Of a stretch of 38,467 nt of DNA, positions 1 through 8,055 are shown piece by piece (the first letter of the stretch is position 1; the number at the start of each line of letters is the position of its first letter). The stretch lies in the NCBI RefSeq assembly GCF_016462705.1, contig NZ_JAEMSS010000016.1:1-38467 (forward strand). Reading direction: 5' to 3'. The translations under genes were made by a program, and so were the position numbers. This DNA comes from Nocardioides sp. (lineage in GTDB: Bacteria > Actinomycetota > Actinomycetes > Propionibacteriales > Nocardioidaceae). The notes beneath the pieces are model-generated. The model searched no databases. It was not told where the DNA came from and saw only the letters and a list, made by a program, of their open reading frames with translations.

Positions 1-603
1 GCCCAGCGCGGCCAGCTCCCGCTCCAGGTTGGCCCGGGCGGGCGCCTCCCAGCGCTCGACGGCGTACGCCGTGTGGAACAGCCGCGGCTTGTCGGCCAGC
101 GCGCCGAGCACGGCTGCGCGGCCCTCGCCGAACACGTCGTCGGGCAGGTGGGCGTACTCGCGGCGGACCGCCGCGACGTACTCGTCGTAGCGCTCGGCCG
201 GGGCGGCCAGGATCGCCAGGTCGGCGTCGGAGAGCGCGCAGCCGTTGGTGTCGGCGTCGTCGGGCCGGTGGGTCTCGGTCAGCCGGACCAGCCGGGCGAC
301 CTCGGCCGCCACCGGCGCCGGCACCAGCGGCGCGAGCGCGTCCTCGGCCCAGGTCGCCGACCGCTCCTCGGCGTCCCGCTCGCCGTCGTAGACCGCGTCG
401 TGGAACCACGCGGCCAGCAGGACCGCCGTCGGGTCGTAGTCGGTGCCCGCCCCGGCCAGCTCGTCGAGCCGGTCGAGCACCTCGGCGAGGTGCCGGGTGT
501 CGTGGTAGCCGCGGGCCGGGTCGGCGTACGCCGCCGCGATCTCGTCGCGCAGCTCTGGACTGTCGGGCAGGGGCCATCTGTCGCTGAGGTCCATCGCGCT
601 CAT
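1..603 (-). CDS. HD-domain metal-dependent phosphohydrolase-like protein (3' end outside window)
   Basis: The 201 visible codons start at ATG 603-601 and run off the left edge without a stop, so the C-terminus is missing. The protein has an early YHDTRHL stretch near residues 33-39 (His-Asp-Thr-Arg-His), then WFHDAVYD near residues 66-73. The latter is the HD pair of the HD/PDEase superfamily predicted metal-dependent hydrolases. A later THRPDDADTNGCALSDADLAIL segment fits the conserved second metal-site region. Family members are about 200-220 aa, so little is lost. An in-frame second ATG lies three codons downstream (594-592); the first is taken because it starts the longest form. It is divergent from the ketosteroid isomerase gene, and the two share a 63-bp intergenic region. 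The substrate is not known; a nucleotide or phosphate ester is typical of the superfamily. Confidence 0.85.
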   Translation of the reverse strand, partial: MSAMDLSDRWPLPDSPELRDEIAAAYADPARGYHDTRHLAEVLDRLDELAGAGTDYDPTAVLLAAWFHDAVYDGERDAEERSATWAEDALAPLVPAPVAAEVARLVRLTETHRPDDADTNGCALSDADLAILAAPAERYDEYVAAVRREYAHLPDDVFGEGRAAVLGALADKPRLFHTAYAVERWEAPARANLERELAALG

Positions 604-634
604 CCAACCCGCTACTCTCCCGAGGTACAAGAAC

Positions 635-648
635 GAGAACACGTTCTA
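635..648. promoter_or_regulatory. KstR-like operator upstream of the ketosteroid isomerase gene
   Basis: The 14-mer GAGAACACGTTCTA contains AAC at 638-640 and GTT at 643-645, with AGAAC/GTTCT arms. The published mycobacterial/rhodococcal KstR site is TNNAACNNGTTNNA; only the first base differs. It lies 18 bp before the ATG of a steroid isomerase gene, so the functional context agrees. Assignment to KstR itself is inference, because no kstR gene is in the window. Confidence 0.6.
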
Positions 649-666
649 CTTCCCAGGAGGACCCAC

Positions 667-1041
667 ATGGCGGCCAGCAACGAGCGCATCCGCGAGGTCA
701 TCGAGGCCTACGTCGACCGGGTGGCCAACGGCACGACCGACGAGGTGCTCGCGCTCTACGCCGAGGGCGCCACCGTCGAGGACCCGGTCGGCACCGAGGT
801 GCGCAGCACCCCCGAGTCCATCCGGGAGTTCTACTCCGGGCTCGAGGGCCTGGAGCAGGAGGGCCGGCTGCTCACCGCGCGGATCGCCGGCGGCGAGGCG
901 GCGTTCCAGTTCGAGCTGGCCACGAAGGCCGGGGAGCAGACCTACACGCTGTCGCCGATCGACGTGATGACGTTCGACGACGACGGACTGATCACGTCGA
1001 TGAAGGCCTACTGGGGCAACGACGACATGGCCGTCAGCTAG
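667..1041 (+). CDS. Steroid delta-isomerase (ketosteroid isomerase, NTF2-like fold)
   Basis: This 124-residue protein has the length of classical delta5-3-ketosteroid isomerases. It resembles the Comamonas testosteroni enzyme along its whole length as I remember that sequence. The three catalytic residues are in place: Tyr15 (EAYVDR), Asp39 in the hallmark VEDPVG segment, and Asp99 in SPIDVMTF. The reaction moves the C5-C6 double bond of a 3-oxo-delta5-steroid to C4-C5 through a dienolate. The ATG at 667 is preceded by a strong ribosome site, AGGAGG, at 655-660. A KstR-like palindrome sits just upstream, which suggests control with sterol catabolism. The 3' end overlaps the convergent DUF2236 gene by 8 bp. 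Because all catalytic residues are retained, I favour a real isomerase over a generic SnoaL-like protein. Confidence 0.9.
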   Translation: MAASNERIREVIEAYVDRVANGTTDEVLALYAEGATVEDPVGTEVRSTPESIREFYSGLEGLEQEGRLLTARIAGGEAAFQFELATKAGEQTYTLSPIDVMTFDDDGLITSMKAYWGNDDMAVS

Positions 1042-1891
1042 CGGGCCGGGACTCCTGGGGCGGGGACATGGCCCACCTGATGGTGCCGGTGGCGGCGGAC
1101 CCGAGGGCGCGGACGACGGTGCGCTCGGAGACCGGCAGGTAGGGCAGCCGCAGCGGCGCCCGCGACCACGGCGGCATCAGGCCGACCGCGGCGGCGGCCA
1201 GCACCGCGTAGGGCGCCCGGGCGGCCAGCGGCAGCGGCGGCTTGAGCAGCACGTAGCGCACCGCCTCCCGGGCCTCCGGGGTCCCGCGCAGCTCGGCACG
1301 GTAGGCAACCAGGGCCTCGGCGAGCTCGGCCTCGGTGGTCGGCACGTCGGTGGCACCGAGCCGGGTCGCGATCGTGGCCGCCTGGGCGAGGTACTCGTCC
1401 CGGCCCTCCTGGTCCAGCGGTCGCTTGCCGTAGACCTGGTGCGCCTTCAGGAAGCTGTCGACCTCCGCCACGTGCACCCAGCGGAGCAGGTGCGGGTCCG
1501 AGGCGGCGTACGCCGTGCCGTCGGGCAGGTCGCCGACGACCCGCTCGTGGATGCGGCGCACCGCGTCGACGGCCCGCTGGGCGTCGTCGGCGGCGCCGAA
1601 CGTCGTGACCGCGAGGAACGTGCTGGTGCGGTGCAGGCGTCCCCACATGTCGCCGCGGTAGCCGGAGTGCTCCGAGACCGCCCGCATCGCCGCCGGGTGC
1701 AGCGACTGGAGCAGCAGGGCGCGGATGCCGCCGACGAACATCGACGCGTCGCCGTGGACCCGGGTGATCGGGCTGCCGGCCTCGAACCAGCGGGGCCCCG
1801 GCCGGCCGTGGATGCGGTCCCGCTGCCGCGGGCCGTCGGGCCCGGCGACGCGCAGGAACAGCTCGTGGCCCAGCCGTCCCCGCACGTCCAT
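1034..1891 (-). CDS. Oxygenase MpaB/DUF2236 family protein
   Basis: The 285-residue soluble protein matches the MpaB/latex-clearing-protein/DUF2236 family. It has the RVHGDASMFVGG block near residues 44-55, the LLLQSLHPAAMRAV block near residues 59-72 with the conserved His, and RLHRTSTFL near residues 85-93. Characterised relatives are haem-b oxygenases (rubber oxygenase Lcp) and the mycophenolic acid oxygenase MpaB, so oxidative chemistry is likely. The substrate of this subgroup is not known. The C-terminal third has hydrophobic stretches but no clear export signal. It starts at ATG 1891-1889, six bases after a TAGGCT -10 element and without a Shine-Dalgarno sequence, which fits a leaderless mRNA. 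It is convergent with the isomerase gene. Confidence 0.8.
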   Translation of the reverse strand: MDVRGRLGHELFLRVAGPDGPRQRDRIHGRPGPRWFEAGSPITRVHGDASMFVGGIRALLLQSLHPAAMRAVSEHSGYRGDMWGRLHRTSTFLAVTTFGAADDAQRAVDAVRRIHERVVGDLPDGTAYAASDPHLLRWVHVAEVDSFLKAHQVYGKRPLDQEGRDEYLAQAATIATRLGATDVPTTEAELAEALVAYRAELRGTPEAREAVRYVLLKPPLPLAARAPYAVLAAAAVGLMPPWSRAPLRLPYLPVSERTVVRALGSAATGTIRWAMSPPQESRPAS

Positions 1892-1897
1892 GTGGAG

Positions 1898-1903
1898 AGC
1901 CTA
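1898..1903 (-). promoter_or_regulatory. Leaderless-type -10 element (TAGGCT) of the DUF2236 gene
   Basis: On the minus strand TAGGCT is followed by exactly 6 nt and then the ATG of the DUF2236 gene. The TANNNT-N6/7-start pattern is the established actinobacterial leaderless promoter arrangement. Confidence 0.5.
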
Positions 1904-1946
1904 GGCAGCCGCTCCGAACGATGAGTGCTCCTGCGGTGAGCGCGGG

Positions 1947-3149
1947 TCAGCCGGCGTCGTAGGTGCGCAGCCAGATCGTGTGCGGCGACGAGCGCAGCTT
2001 GTCGAGCGCCGCCTCGGAGATCGCCTTGCTCGAGTCGATGACGACGTAGCCCTGGTGGCCCCGGGTGGCGAGGTACTCCCCGGTCACGTTGTCGCCCTCC
2101 TCGGCGAAGTACGCGTTGACCTCGGCCAGCACCCCCGGGACGTTCTGGTGCAGGTAGCCGATCCGGGCACCTTCGGTCAGCACCGGCGGCTGGACGGCGG
2201 GGAGGTTGACCGAGAGCGCGGTGCTGCCGTGGTCGACGAAGTCGGCGAGCTTGCCCGCGACGAACCAGCCGATCTCCTCCTGGGCCTCCTGCGTGGAGCC
2301 GCCGACGTGCGGCGTGAGGATCACGTTGTCGAGGCCCCGGAGCACCGACTCGAACACGTCGCCCTGCTTCTTCGGCTCCACCGGGAACACGTCGAGCGCG
2401 GCGCCGGCGATGTGGCCGGACAGGATGTGGCGACGCAGCGCGACGTCGTCGACCACCATGCCGCGGGCGGCGTTGATGAAGAGCGAGCGCGGCTTCATCT
2501 TGGCGAACTGCTCCTCGCCGAAGAAGCCCGCGTTGCCCGGGCGGCCGTCGACGTGCAGCGAGACGACGTCGGCCTCGGCCAGCAGTGCGTCGAGCGACGG
2601 CATCCGGCGGGCGTTGCCGTGCGCGAGGCGGTCGGCGGTGTCGAAGAAGATCACCCGCAGGCCCAGCGACTCCGCGACGTTGGAGAGCTGGGTGCCGATG
2701 TTGCCGTAGCCGACGATGCCGAGCGTGCGGCCGCGGATCTCGTGGCTGCCGGCGGCCGACTTGTCCCACACGCCGGCGTGCATCTTGGCGGTCTTCTCCG
2801 GCAGGCGCCGGCCGAGCGCGATGATCTCCCCGATCACCAGCTCCACGACGCTGCGGGTGTTGGAGTACGGCGCGTTGAAGACGGCCACGCCCCGCTCGGC
2901 CGCCGCCGCCAGGTCGACCTGGTTGGTGCCGATGCAGAAGCAGCCGATCGCGAGCAGGTCGGACGCCGCGTCGAGCACGCGTGGCGTGATGGTGGTGTTG
3001 GAGCGGATGCCGAGCAGGTGGACGCCGGGCAGCGCCTCCACGAGCTCGTCCTCGGAGAGAGCTCCGGCGCGCAGCTCGACCTCGTGGCCGTGGCGCTCGA
3101 GCGTCTCGACCGCGAGCGGGTGGATGTTCTCCAGGAGCAGGACCTTCAC
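1947..3149 (-). CDS. serA: D-3-phosphoglycerate dehydrogenase
   Basis: This enzyme oxidises 3-phosphoglycerate to 3-phosphohydroxypyruvate with NAD+, the first step of serine synthesis. The 400-residue protein resembles E. coli SerA along its full length: the GCFCIGTNQVDL segment, the Rossmann motif GIVGYGNIGTQ, INAARG (catalytic Arg), DVFPVEP (catalytic Glu) and LTPHVGGST (catalytic His). A C-terminal ACT domain contains HQNVPGVLAEVN, the usual serine feedback site. Many actinobacteria carry a longer form of about 530 aa with an extra intervening domain; this one is the short type. The chosen GTG start (3149-3147) matches the family N-terminus KVLLLENIHP. It lacks a clear Shine-Dalgarno sequence but follows a TACGCT -10 box by 6 nt, so the message is probably leaderless. 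The frame is open further upstream, but that extension has no family similarity. Confidence 0.95.
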   Translation of the reverse strand: MKVLLLENIHPLAVETLERHGHEVELRAGALSEDELVEALPGVHLLGIRSNTTITPRVLDAASDLLAIGCFCIGTNQVDLAAAAERGVAVFNAPYSNTRSVVELVIGEIIALGRRLPEKTAKMHAGVWDKSAAGSHEIRGRTLGIVGYGNIGTQLSNVAESLGLRVIFFDTADRLAHGNARRMPSLDALLAEADVVSLHVDGRPGNAGFFGEEQFAKMKPRSLFINAARGMVVDDVALRRHILSGHIAGAALDVFPVEPKKQGDVFESVLRGLDNVILTPHVGGSTQEAQEEIGWFVAGKLADFVDHGSTALSVNLPAVQPPVLTEGARIGYLHQNVPGVLAEVNAYFAEEGDNVTGEYLATRGHQGYVVIDSSKAISEAALDKLRSSPHTIWLRTYDAG

Positions 3150-3155
3150 CCGTCC

Positions 3156-3161
3156 AGCGTA
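3156..3161 (-). promoter_or_regulatory. Leaderless-type -10 element (TACGCT) of serA
   Basis: On the minus strand TACGCT is followed by 6 nt and the GTG start of serA. No Shine-Dalgarno sequence is visible. Confidence 0.5.
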
Positions 3162-3215
3162 GGGAGCCCCAGGGCGTGCGCCGATTCCTCGACACGGATC
3201 GGACCAGAAACCCTC

Positions 3216-3244
3216 TTGACCGGTAAAGCGAACCGGTCTACTGT
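3216..3244 (+). promoter_or_regulatory. Sigma70-type promoter with an inverted-repeat operator
   Basis: A -35 TTGACC (3216-3221) and a -10 TACTGT (3239-3244) are separated by the ideal 17 bp. The spacer is occupied by an inverted repeat, GACCGGT (3218-3224) and ACCGGTC (3232-3238), with a 7-bp centre. The element CGGTAAAG occurs at 3221-3228 and again at 3247-3254. Repressor binding here would block RNA polymerase. The promoter serves the small ORF at 3272 and probably the LacI-type gene behind it. Confidence 0.65.
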
Positions 3245-3271
3245 ATCGGTAAAGACGAGAGGAGACCTGCC

Positions 3272-3469
3272 ATGTACCCGATCCGAATCCCGCAGCCCGA
3301 GGTTCACGACGTGCTCGCCCGCAGCGCTCTTCCGGACGCGCCCGTGGTGCCCGACCGGCCCCGTCGCCGCCCGCTCCGGGCCGGCCGGCTGGCGCTGGCA
3401 TCCGGGCTGCACGCCGCCGCCCGGGCGGTCGAGCCCGCACCGCGTCGTGCCCCGGAGGTGTGCGCCTGA
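3272..3469 (+). CDS. Small Arg/Pro/Ala-rich protein of unknown function
   Basis: I do not recognise this 65-residue protein. It starts MYPIRIPQPEV and is rich in Arg, Pro and Ala, with no signal peptide and no membrane segment. Support for translation comes from context. There is a well-formed promoter 28 bp upstream and a good ribosome site (GAGGAGA near 3258-3264) at normal distance from ATG 3272. It ends 16 bp before the LacI-type regulator, so the two are probably co-transcribed. It could be a real small protein or a leader ORF that affects translation of the regulator. No domain can be assigned. Confidence 0.5.
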   Translation: MYPIRIPQPEVHDVLARSALPDAPVVPDRPRRRPLRAGRLALASGLHAAARAVEPAPRRAPEVCA

Positions 3470-3485
3470 CCACCTGGGCGGGACA

Positions 3486-4526
3486 ATGTCCTGGATGGGC
3501 AAGGTGACGCTGCAGTCGGTCGCGGATCGCGTCGGCGTGAGCCGGATGACGGTCTCGAACGCGTTCTCGCGCCCCGACCAGCTGTCGTCGGCCCTGCGGG
3601 ACCGCATCCTCAGCGCGGCGGAGGAGCTCGGCTACAGCGGACCCGACCCAGCCGCGCGGGCCCTCGCTCGCGGGCGTACCGGGTCGGTGGGCCTGCTGAT
3701 CACCGACCGGCTGAGCGCGGTCATCGCGGACGCGCTGGCGGGGGAGTTCATCGCCGCGGTCTCCGACGAGCTCGCCCGCCAAGGCATGGCGGTCACCCTC
3801 CTCGCCCCGACCGAGACCGACGGCGTCGTCGAGGCCGAGGTCGCCATGGACGGGCTGCTGGTCTACATCTGCGGCTCGCCCGACGACCAGCTCGCGTGGG
3901 CCCGCCGGCGGGGCCTGCCGATCGTCACCATCGACCAGCGGCCCATCGACGGGCTGCCCAGCATCAAGGTCGACGACCGCACCGGGGCCCGCCTGGGCGC
4001 CGAGCACCTCACCGGGCTCGGCCACCGCCGGATCGGCATCCTCACCGTCGCCCAGGAGGAGATCGAGGACCGCGACGACGTGCACGTGACGGCTGCGGAG
4101 CGGCATCTCGGGTGGCACGACGTGCTCGACCCCCTCGGCATCGAGCCCCTGATGGCCGAGGGTGTCTACCTCGCCTCCGCTCCGACGTACGCCGCCGCAC
4201 GAGCACTGCTCGAGCGGCCGGACCGGCCGACAGGCGTCCTCTGTCTCTCCGACGCCTTCGCCGTCGAGGTGCTCCACGCGGCGACCGATCTGGGGCTTGG
4301 GGTGCCCGAGGACCTGTCGGTGGTCGGGTACGACGACAGCCGCGTCGCCGCGACGAGCCGGCCGCCGCTCACCACGATCCGTCAGGACGTCGTCGCCAAG
4401 GGCCGGCTGGCGGTGGCAGCCCTGGTCCGGGCCATCAACGACCCGGAGAGCGCACCGCCGGAGCGGGTCGTGCTCCCGGCCGAGCTCGTCGTCCGGGAGA
4501 GCACGGCACCGCCACCGGCCGAGTGA
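3486..4526 (+). CDS. LacI-family transcriptional regulator
   Basis: The 346-residue protein has the N-terminal LacI helix-turn-helix and hinge, seen as VTLQSVADRVGVSRMTVSNAF near residues 7-27, followed by the RPDQLS and AAEELGY elements. A periplasmic-binding-protein-like effector domain follows, with GSVGLLITD near residue 63, HLTGLGHRRIGIL near residue 175, and the typical end block DLSVVGYDDSRVA with PPLTTIRQD near residues 280-305. It should bind a palindromic operator as a dimer and respond to a small ligand, often a sugar. ATG 3486 is used; an ATG three codons later (3495) is an alternative. It shares the promoter at 3216-3244. Its target is unclear: the nearest transport operon (4548-8039) is on the opposite strand and looks nitrogen-regulated. 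Confidence 0.9.
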   Translation: MSWMGKVTLQSVADRVGVSRMTVSNAFSRPDQLSSALRDRILSAAEELGYSGPDPAARALARGRTGSVGLLITDRLSAVIADALAGEFIAAVSDELARQGMAVTLLAPTETDGVVEAEVAMDGLLVYICGSPDDQLAWARRRGLPIVTIDQRPIDGLPSIKVDDRTGARLGAEHLTGLGHRRIGILTVAQEEIEDRDDVHVTAAERHLGWHDVLDPLGIEPLMAEGVYLASAPTYAAARALLERPDRPTGVLCLSDAFAVEVLHAATDLGLGVPEDLSVVGYDDSRVAATSRPPLTTIRQDVVAKGRLAVAALVRAINDPESAPPERVVLPAELVVRESTAPPPAE

Positions 4527-4537
4527 CCCCGGAGGGG

Positions 4538-4561
4538 CGGCGCCCGATCAGCGCGGCGCCG
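4538..4561. terminator. Possible hairpin between convergent genes
   Basis: The arms CGGCGCC (4538-4544) and GGCGCCG (4555-4561) can pair around a 10-nt loop. It lies at the convergent ends of the LacI gene and the ABC permease. No U-tract is present, so termination is only suggested. Confidence 0.3.
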
Positions 4562-5336
4562 CGCCGAACCGGGCCAGCACCACCCGCTCGCAGACCTGGG
4601 CGACCAGGTAGAGCACGATCGAGGCCAGGGTCACGGTGACGACGAGCGCCCACACCCGGTCGTACTGGTAGAGCGCGAGCGAGGTGTTGATCGCCTTGCC
4701 CACGCTGTCGGTCGTCGTGAAGTACTCGGCGATGAGGGCCCCGGTGATGGCCCCCGGCACCGAGATCCGCACCGCGGCGAAGATCGAGGGCAGCGCGGTC
4801 GGGTAGGCCACCCGGCGCAGCACGTCCCAGGACGAGCCGCCGTAGACGTGGACGACGTCGCGCATCTGCGGTGTCACCGAGCGCAGCCCGAACGCGATCG
4901 TCACCAGGGCCGGGAACAGCACGACGATGCCGCTCATCACCGCCACGCAGGCGAACCCGTTGCCGAAGATCAGGGTGATGATCGGGGCCAGGGCGACGAG
5001 CGGCACCGTGCGCACCAGCATGACCACGGGCATGGACGCCGCCTCGATGCCCTTGGACAGCACCATGCCGGTGGCCAGCAGGCTGGCGGCGGTGAGACCG
5101 GCGACGAAGCCGATGCCCGCATCGAGCACCGTCTGCCGCAAGGGCCCCAGCACGCCTGCCCGGTTCTCGCCGGCCTCCGGGTCGGTGAACAGGTAGGCCA
5201 GCACGTCCTGCGGCTGCCGCACCACGAGGTCGCTGACGTCGGAGAGCCGGAGGAGCAGCACCCACAGCCCGACGGTCACCGCCACGACGAAGGCGAGGTT
5301 GAGGACCGGCCGTCCGACCAGGCGGAGCGTGGTCAC
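4548..5336 (-). CDS. ABC transporter permease (SsuC/TauC/ThiX-like)
   Basis: This is an integral membrane permease of the nitrate/sulfonate/taurine/pyrimidine-type importers. It has about six hydrophobic segments. The cytoplasmic loop that docks onto the ATPase contains GLRSVTPQMRDVVHVYGGSSWDVLRRVAYPTALP. It is the last gene of a four-gene minus-strand operon (binding protein, ATPase, two permeases). The start is placed at GTG 5336-5334, which overlaps the TGA of the preceding permease gene (GTGA) and implies translational coupling. An upstream in-frame ATG at 5357 would add seven residues. With 262 aa it has normal family length. The substrate cannot be read from this subunit. Confidence 0.88.
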   Translation of the reverse strand: MTTLRLVGRPVLNLAFVVAVTVGLWVLLLRLSDVSDLVVRQPQDVLAYLFTDPEAGENRAGVLGPLRQTVLDAGIGFVAGLTAASLLATGMVLSKGIEAASMPVVMLVRTVPLVALAPIITLIFGNGFACVAVMSGIVVLFPALVTIAFGLRSVTPQMRDVVHVYGGSSWDVLRRVAYPTALPSIFAAVRISVPGAITGALIAEYFTTTDSVGKAINTSLALYQYDRVWALVVTVTLASIVLYLVAQVCERVVLARFGAAPR

Positions 5337-6124
5337 CGCGCGACGCCCTTGGACCACGGGGCGACCCAGCGGCCGAGGAGCCCGATCAGCAGGTAGGCCA
5401 GGCCGGACACCAGGGCGCAGGTGATGCCCAGCGACCAGGCCAGCGCGGTCTCGCGGTTGTTCTGGCTGAGGATGAGCGAGGGGCCCACGCCGACCTCCAG
5501 GTGCCGGTCGAAGTACTCACCGAGCAGCGCGCCGAGGAACGCCGCGGGCGCGGCGATCTGCAGGGTGGTGAACAGGGCCGGGAGCGCCGAGACGAGCCGG
5601 ACCCGGAGGAACTGCTGGACCTTGCCGCCGCCGTAGACCGACACGACGTCCACCGTCGTGGGGTCGGCGGCCCGGAAGCCCAGGACCGCCCCCACGACCG
5701 TGGTGAAGAAGACCGAGATGGCCGCCAGGTCGACCGCCGTCGGGGACGTGCCACCCGGCTCCGGGAGGTCGTGGACGATGATCAGGATGGGCGCGAGCGC
5801 CACGATCGGCAGGCAGTAGGTCACGACCGCGAACTGCATGATGACGGGCTCCAGCCAGGGCACCAGCAGCACCAGCGTGGCCAGCAGCAGCGCGACGCCG
5901 ACGCCGACGACGTACCCGCGCGCGGCCTCCTCCAGGGTGATCGAGAAGATCCGCCGGTAGTAGCCGAAGCCGCGCTCGAGGAAGACGTCGAGCACGTCCG
6001 GCGGTGTCGGGACCTGGTTGTCCTTCAGGAACGTCGCCGCGCAGGCCCACCAGACCGCCAGGGTCAGCAGGGCGCCCAGGCCGCCCATGACCACGGCCCG
6101 GCCCCGCTCGGCGGTGAGCGCCAT
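5333..6124 (-). CDS. ABC transporter permease (SsuC/TauC-like)
   Basis: This 263-residue membrane permease pairs with the adjacent homologous permease; the importer therefore uses a permease heterodimer. Hydrophobic helices are visible near residues 10-32, 70-92, 95-115, 135-155, 195-215 and 230-252. The ATPase-docking loop has GFRAADPTTVDVVSVYGGGKVQQFLRVRLVSALP. ATG 6124-6122 overlaps the TGA of the ATPase gene by one base (TGATG), so it is translationally coupled. The linked genes and permease type place it in the NMT1/THI5-class importers. Confidence 0.88.
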   Translation of the reverse strand: MALTAERGRAVVMGGLGALLTLAVWWACAATFLKDNQVPTPPDVLDVFLERGFGYYRRIFSITLEEAARGYVVGVGVALLLATLVLLVPWLEPVIMQFAVVTYCLPIVALAPILIIVHDLPEPGGTSPTAVDLAAISVFFTTVVGAVLGFRAADPTTVDVVSVYGGGKVQQFLRVRLVSALPALFTTLQIAAPAAFLGALLGEYFDRHLEVGVGPSLILSQNNRETALAWSLGITCALVSGLAYLLIGLLGRWVAPWSKGVAR

Positions 6125-6945
6125 CAGCCGCTTCCCTCGTTGGCCGGGCTTCCCGAGCCGAACAGCAGCTCGGAGGCGTGGTCGTGCAGCGCGTGGAACT
6201 CCGGCGTGCGCATCATCTCCGGGGTTCGCGGCCGGGGCAGGTCGACGTCGATGACCTCCTGGACCCGGCCGGGCCGCGGGGTCATCACCGCGACCTTGTC
6301 GGACAGGAAGATCGCCTCGGAGATCCCGTGGGTCACCATCAGCGTCGTGGCGGGCTTCTCGCTCCAGATCCGCAGCAGCTCGAGGTTGAGCCGCTGCCGG
6401 GTCATGTCGTCGAGGGCTCCGAAGGGCTCGTCGAGGAGCAGCACCGACGGCTTGACGACCAGCGACCTCGCGATCGAGACCCGCTGCCGCATGCCGCCGG
6501 AGAGCTGCGCCGGCTTGGCCTTCTCGAAGCCCTCCAGTCCCACGAGACCGATCAGCTCACGGACCAGCGCGTCGTCGGGCTTGGTGCCCGACACCTGGAA
6601 CGGCAGACGGATGTTGGACTCGACCGACCGCCAGGGGAGCAGCGCCGAGTCCTGGAAGGCGATCCCGAGCCGGTGGTCCCGTCTCAGCTCGGCGGGGGTC
6701 TTGCCGTCGACGAACGTGGTGCCGCTCGTGGCGGTCTCGAGGCCGGCGAGGATGCGCAGGATCGTGGACTTGCCGCAGCCCGAGGGGCCGAGCAGCGAGA
6801 GGAACGACCCCTTGTCCGTGTGGAGCGTCGCGTCCTCCAGGGCCACCACCGGCGTACGGCCGACGGCGAAGGTCTTGCTCAGGTCCTGGACGTGCAGCCC
6901 TGTGCCCGAGCGTCCTTCGCCGCCGGCCGCGTTGCCGGTCGTCAC
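6124..6945 (-). CDS. ABC transporter ATP-binding protein (SsuB/TauB-like)
   Basis: The 273-residue protein is the energy-coupling subunit of the importer. It has all nucleotide-binding motifs: Walker [11 protein letters not shown]-loop FQDSALLPW, signature [13 protein letters not shown], Walker [10 protein letters not shown] with D-loop ALDD, and the switch His in MVTHG. The PW after the Q-loop (LLPWRSV) is typical of the nitrate/sulfonate/taurine group. GTG 6945-6943 overlaps the stop of the binding-protein gene as GTGA. The frame remains open upstream, but that part is antisense-like to the binding protein's own code and unlike any ATPase. Confidence 0.92.
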   Translation of the reverse strand: MTTGNAAGGEGRSGTGLHVQDLSKTFAVGRTPVVALEDATLHTDKGSFLSLLGPSGCGKSTILRILAGLETATSGTTFVDGKTPAELRRDHRLGIAFQDSALLPWRSVESNIRLPFQVSGTKPDDALVRELIGLVGLEGFEKAKPAQLSGGMRQRVSIARSLVVKPSVLLLDEPFGALDDMTRQRLNLELLRIWSEKPATTLMVTHGISEAIFLSDKVAVMTPRPGRVQEVIDVDLPRPRTPEMMRTPEFHALHDHASELLFGSGSPANEGSG

Positions 6946-8039
6946 TCCTTGAGGTCCGGGTTCTCCTCGTAGACCTCCTCGAGGAGGCTGAGGTCGAAGA
7001 GGTCGTCGGCCTCGAGGTCGAGGTCGGAGGCGGCCAGCGAGGCCATGTTGTCCTCGATCATCGCGTCGCTGATCGTGAACAGCCCGTTGGCGGCCGTCTC
7101 CTCGGTGTTGACCAGGAGGTCGCACTGCTGCTCGGCCTGGGCGAGCTCCTTGTCCTGCTCCAGCGGCGGGTCGATGTCGACGCCGTACTTCTCGACGGCC
7201 AGGGTCGCCCCCGCGGCGGGGTCGGCGCAGGCGTCCTTCCAGCCCTGGATCTCGGCCTTGAGGAACGCCTTGACCATCTCGGGCTCGTTCTCGATGGTCT
7301 CGTCGGTGGCGATGACGCTCTCCGCCACGAACGGGAGGCCGTTGTCCGCGAAGGCCAGGTCGACGGTGTCGAACCCGTGGCCGGCGACCAGCAGGGACTC
7401 GTTGGTGACGTAGGCGACCAGGCCGTCGATCTGCCCGTCCTCCAGTGGTGCGACGTCGAAGCCGTTGGGCACGATCTCCACGTCGTCGGGGCTGATCCCA
7501 TTGGCGGCGAGCAGCGCGTTGAAGAGGCTGAGGTTGGGGTCCTGGACGCCGATCTTCTTGCCGACCAGGTCCTCGGGGGTCTGGATGTTCCCCCCGTCGG
7601 CCAGCGACAGGATGGAGAACGGGTTCTTCTGGTACGTCGTCCCGATGATCTTCAGCGGGAAGTCGGAGTTGGCGATCGCGGCGCCGGTCGAGATCGCGTT
7701 GCTGAGACCGAAGTCGGCCTTGCCGGTCGCCACGAGCTCCTCGGTCGCGACCGGACCCGCGAGCAGCTCGACGCTGTCGAAGCCGGCGTCGGCGTAGTAG
7801 CCGCTGTCGTCGGCGATGAACTCACCGGCGAACTCGGCGTTCTTGATCCACGACAGCTGGACGGCGATGCTGCCGAAGCCCTCGCTCGAGCTGTCGGACC
7901 CGCTACCTGTGTCCTCCTCGGTGTCCTCGGCGTCGTCGCCGCACGCGGACAACGCGAGGGCAGCAGCGGCGGCCACGGCCGCGAGCCGGACGGCGGCGCT
8001 GTGACGGCGGCGGACAGGACGAAGGTGGGACGGTGACAT
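6942..8039 (-). CDS. NMT1/THI5-like ABC substrate-binding lipoprotein
   Basis: This extracellular receptor of the importer is a lipoprotein. An Arg-rich n-region and hydrophobic core end in the lipobox LSAC, with acylated Cys33. A Ser/Asp/Glu-rich linker follows. The fold begins with [30 protein letters not shown], the signature of NMT1/THI5 proteins that bind pyrimidine precursors, riboflavin, sulfonates or nitrate-like compounds. ATG 8039 is chosen because GGGAG lies 7 nt upstream; an ATG at 8051 is also in frame. It heads the operon. The GlnR-like box before it suggests the ligand is a nitrogen source, but its identity is open. There is no TPP or FMN riboswitch in the leader to point to a vitamin. 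Confidence 0.9.
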   Translation of the reverse strand: MSPSHLRPVRRRHSAAVRLAAVAAAAALALSACGDDAEDTEEDTGSGSDSSSEGFGSIAVQLSWIKNAEFAGEFIADDSGYYADAGFDSVELLAGPVATEELVATGKADFGLSNAISTGAAIANSDFPLKIIGTTYQKNPFSILSLADGGNIQTPEDLVGKKIGVQDPNLSLFNALLAANGISPDDVEIVPNGFDVAPLEDGQIDGLVAYVTNESLLVAGHGFDTVDLAFADNGLPFVAESVIATDETIENEPEMVKAFLKAEIQGWKDACADPAAGATLAVEKYGVDIDPPLEQDKELAQAEQQCDLLVNTEETAANGLFTISDAMIEDNMASLAASDLDLEADDLFDLSLLEEVYEENPDLKE

Positions 8040-8055
8040 GCGTGCTCCCATGCGG

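Noticed and set aside
1980..3480. Plus-strand extension of the LacI frame upstream of ATG 3486
   Set aside because: The extension is antisense to serA and runs through a promoter. LacI proteins begin at the helix-turn-helix, which is just after 3486.
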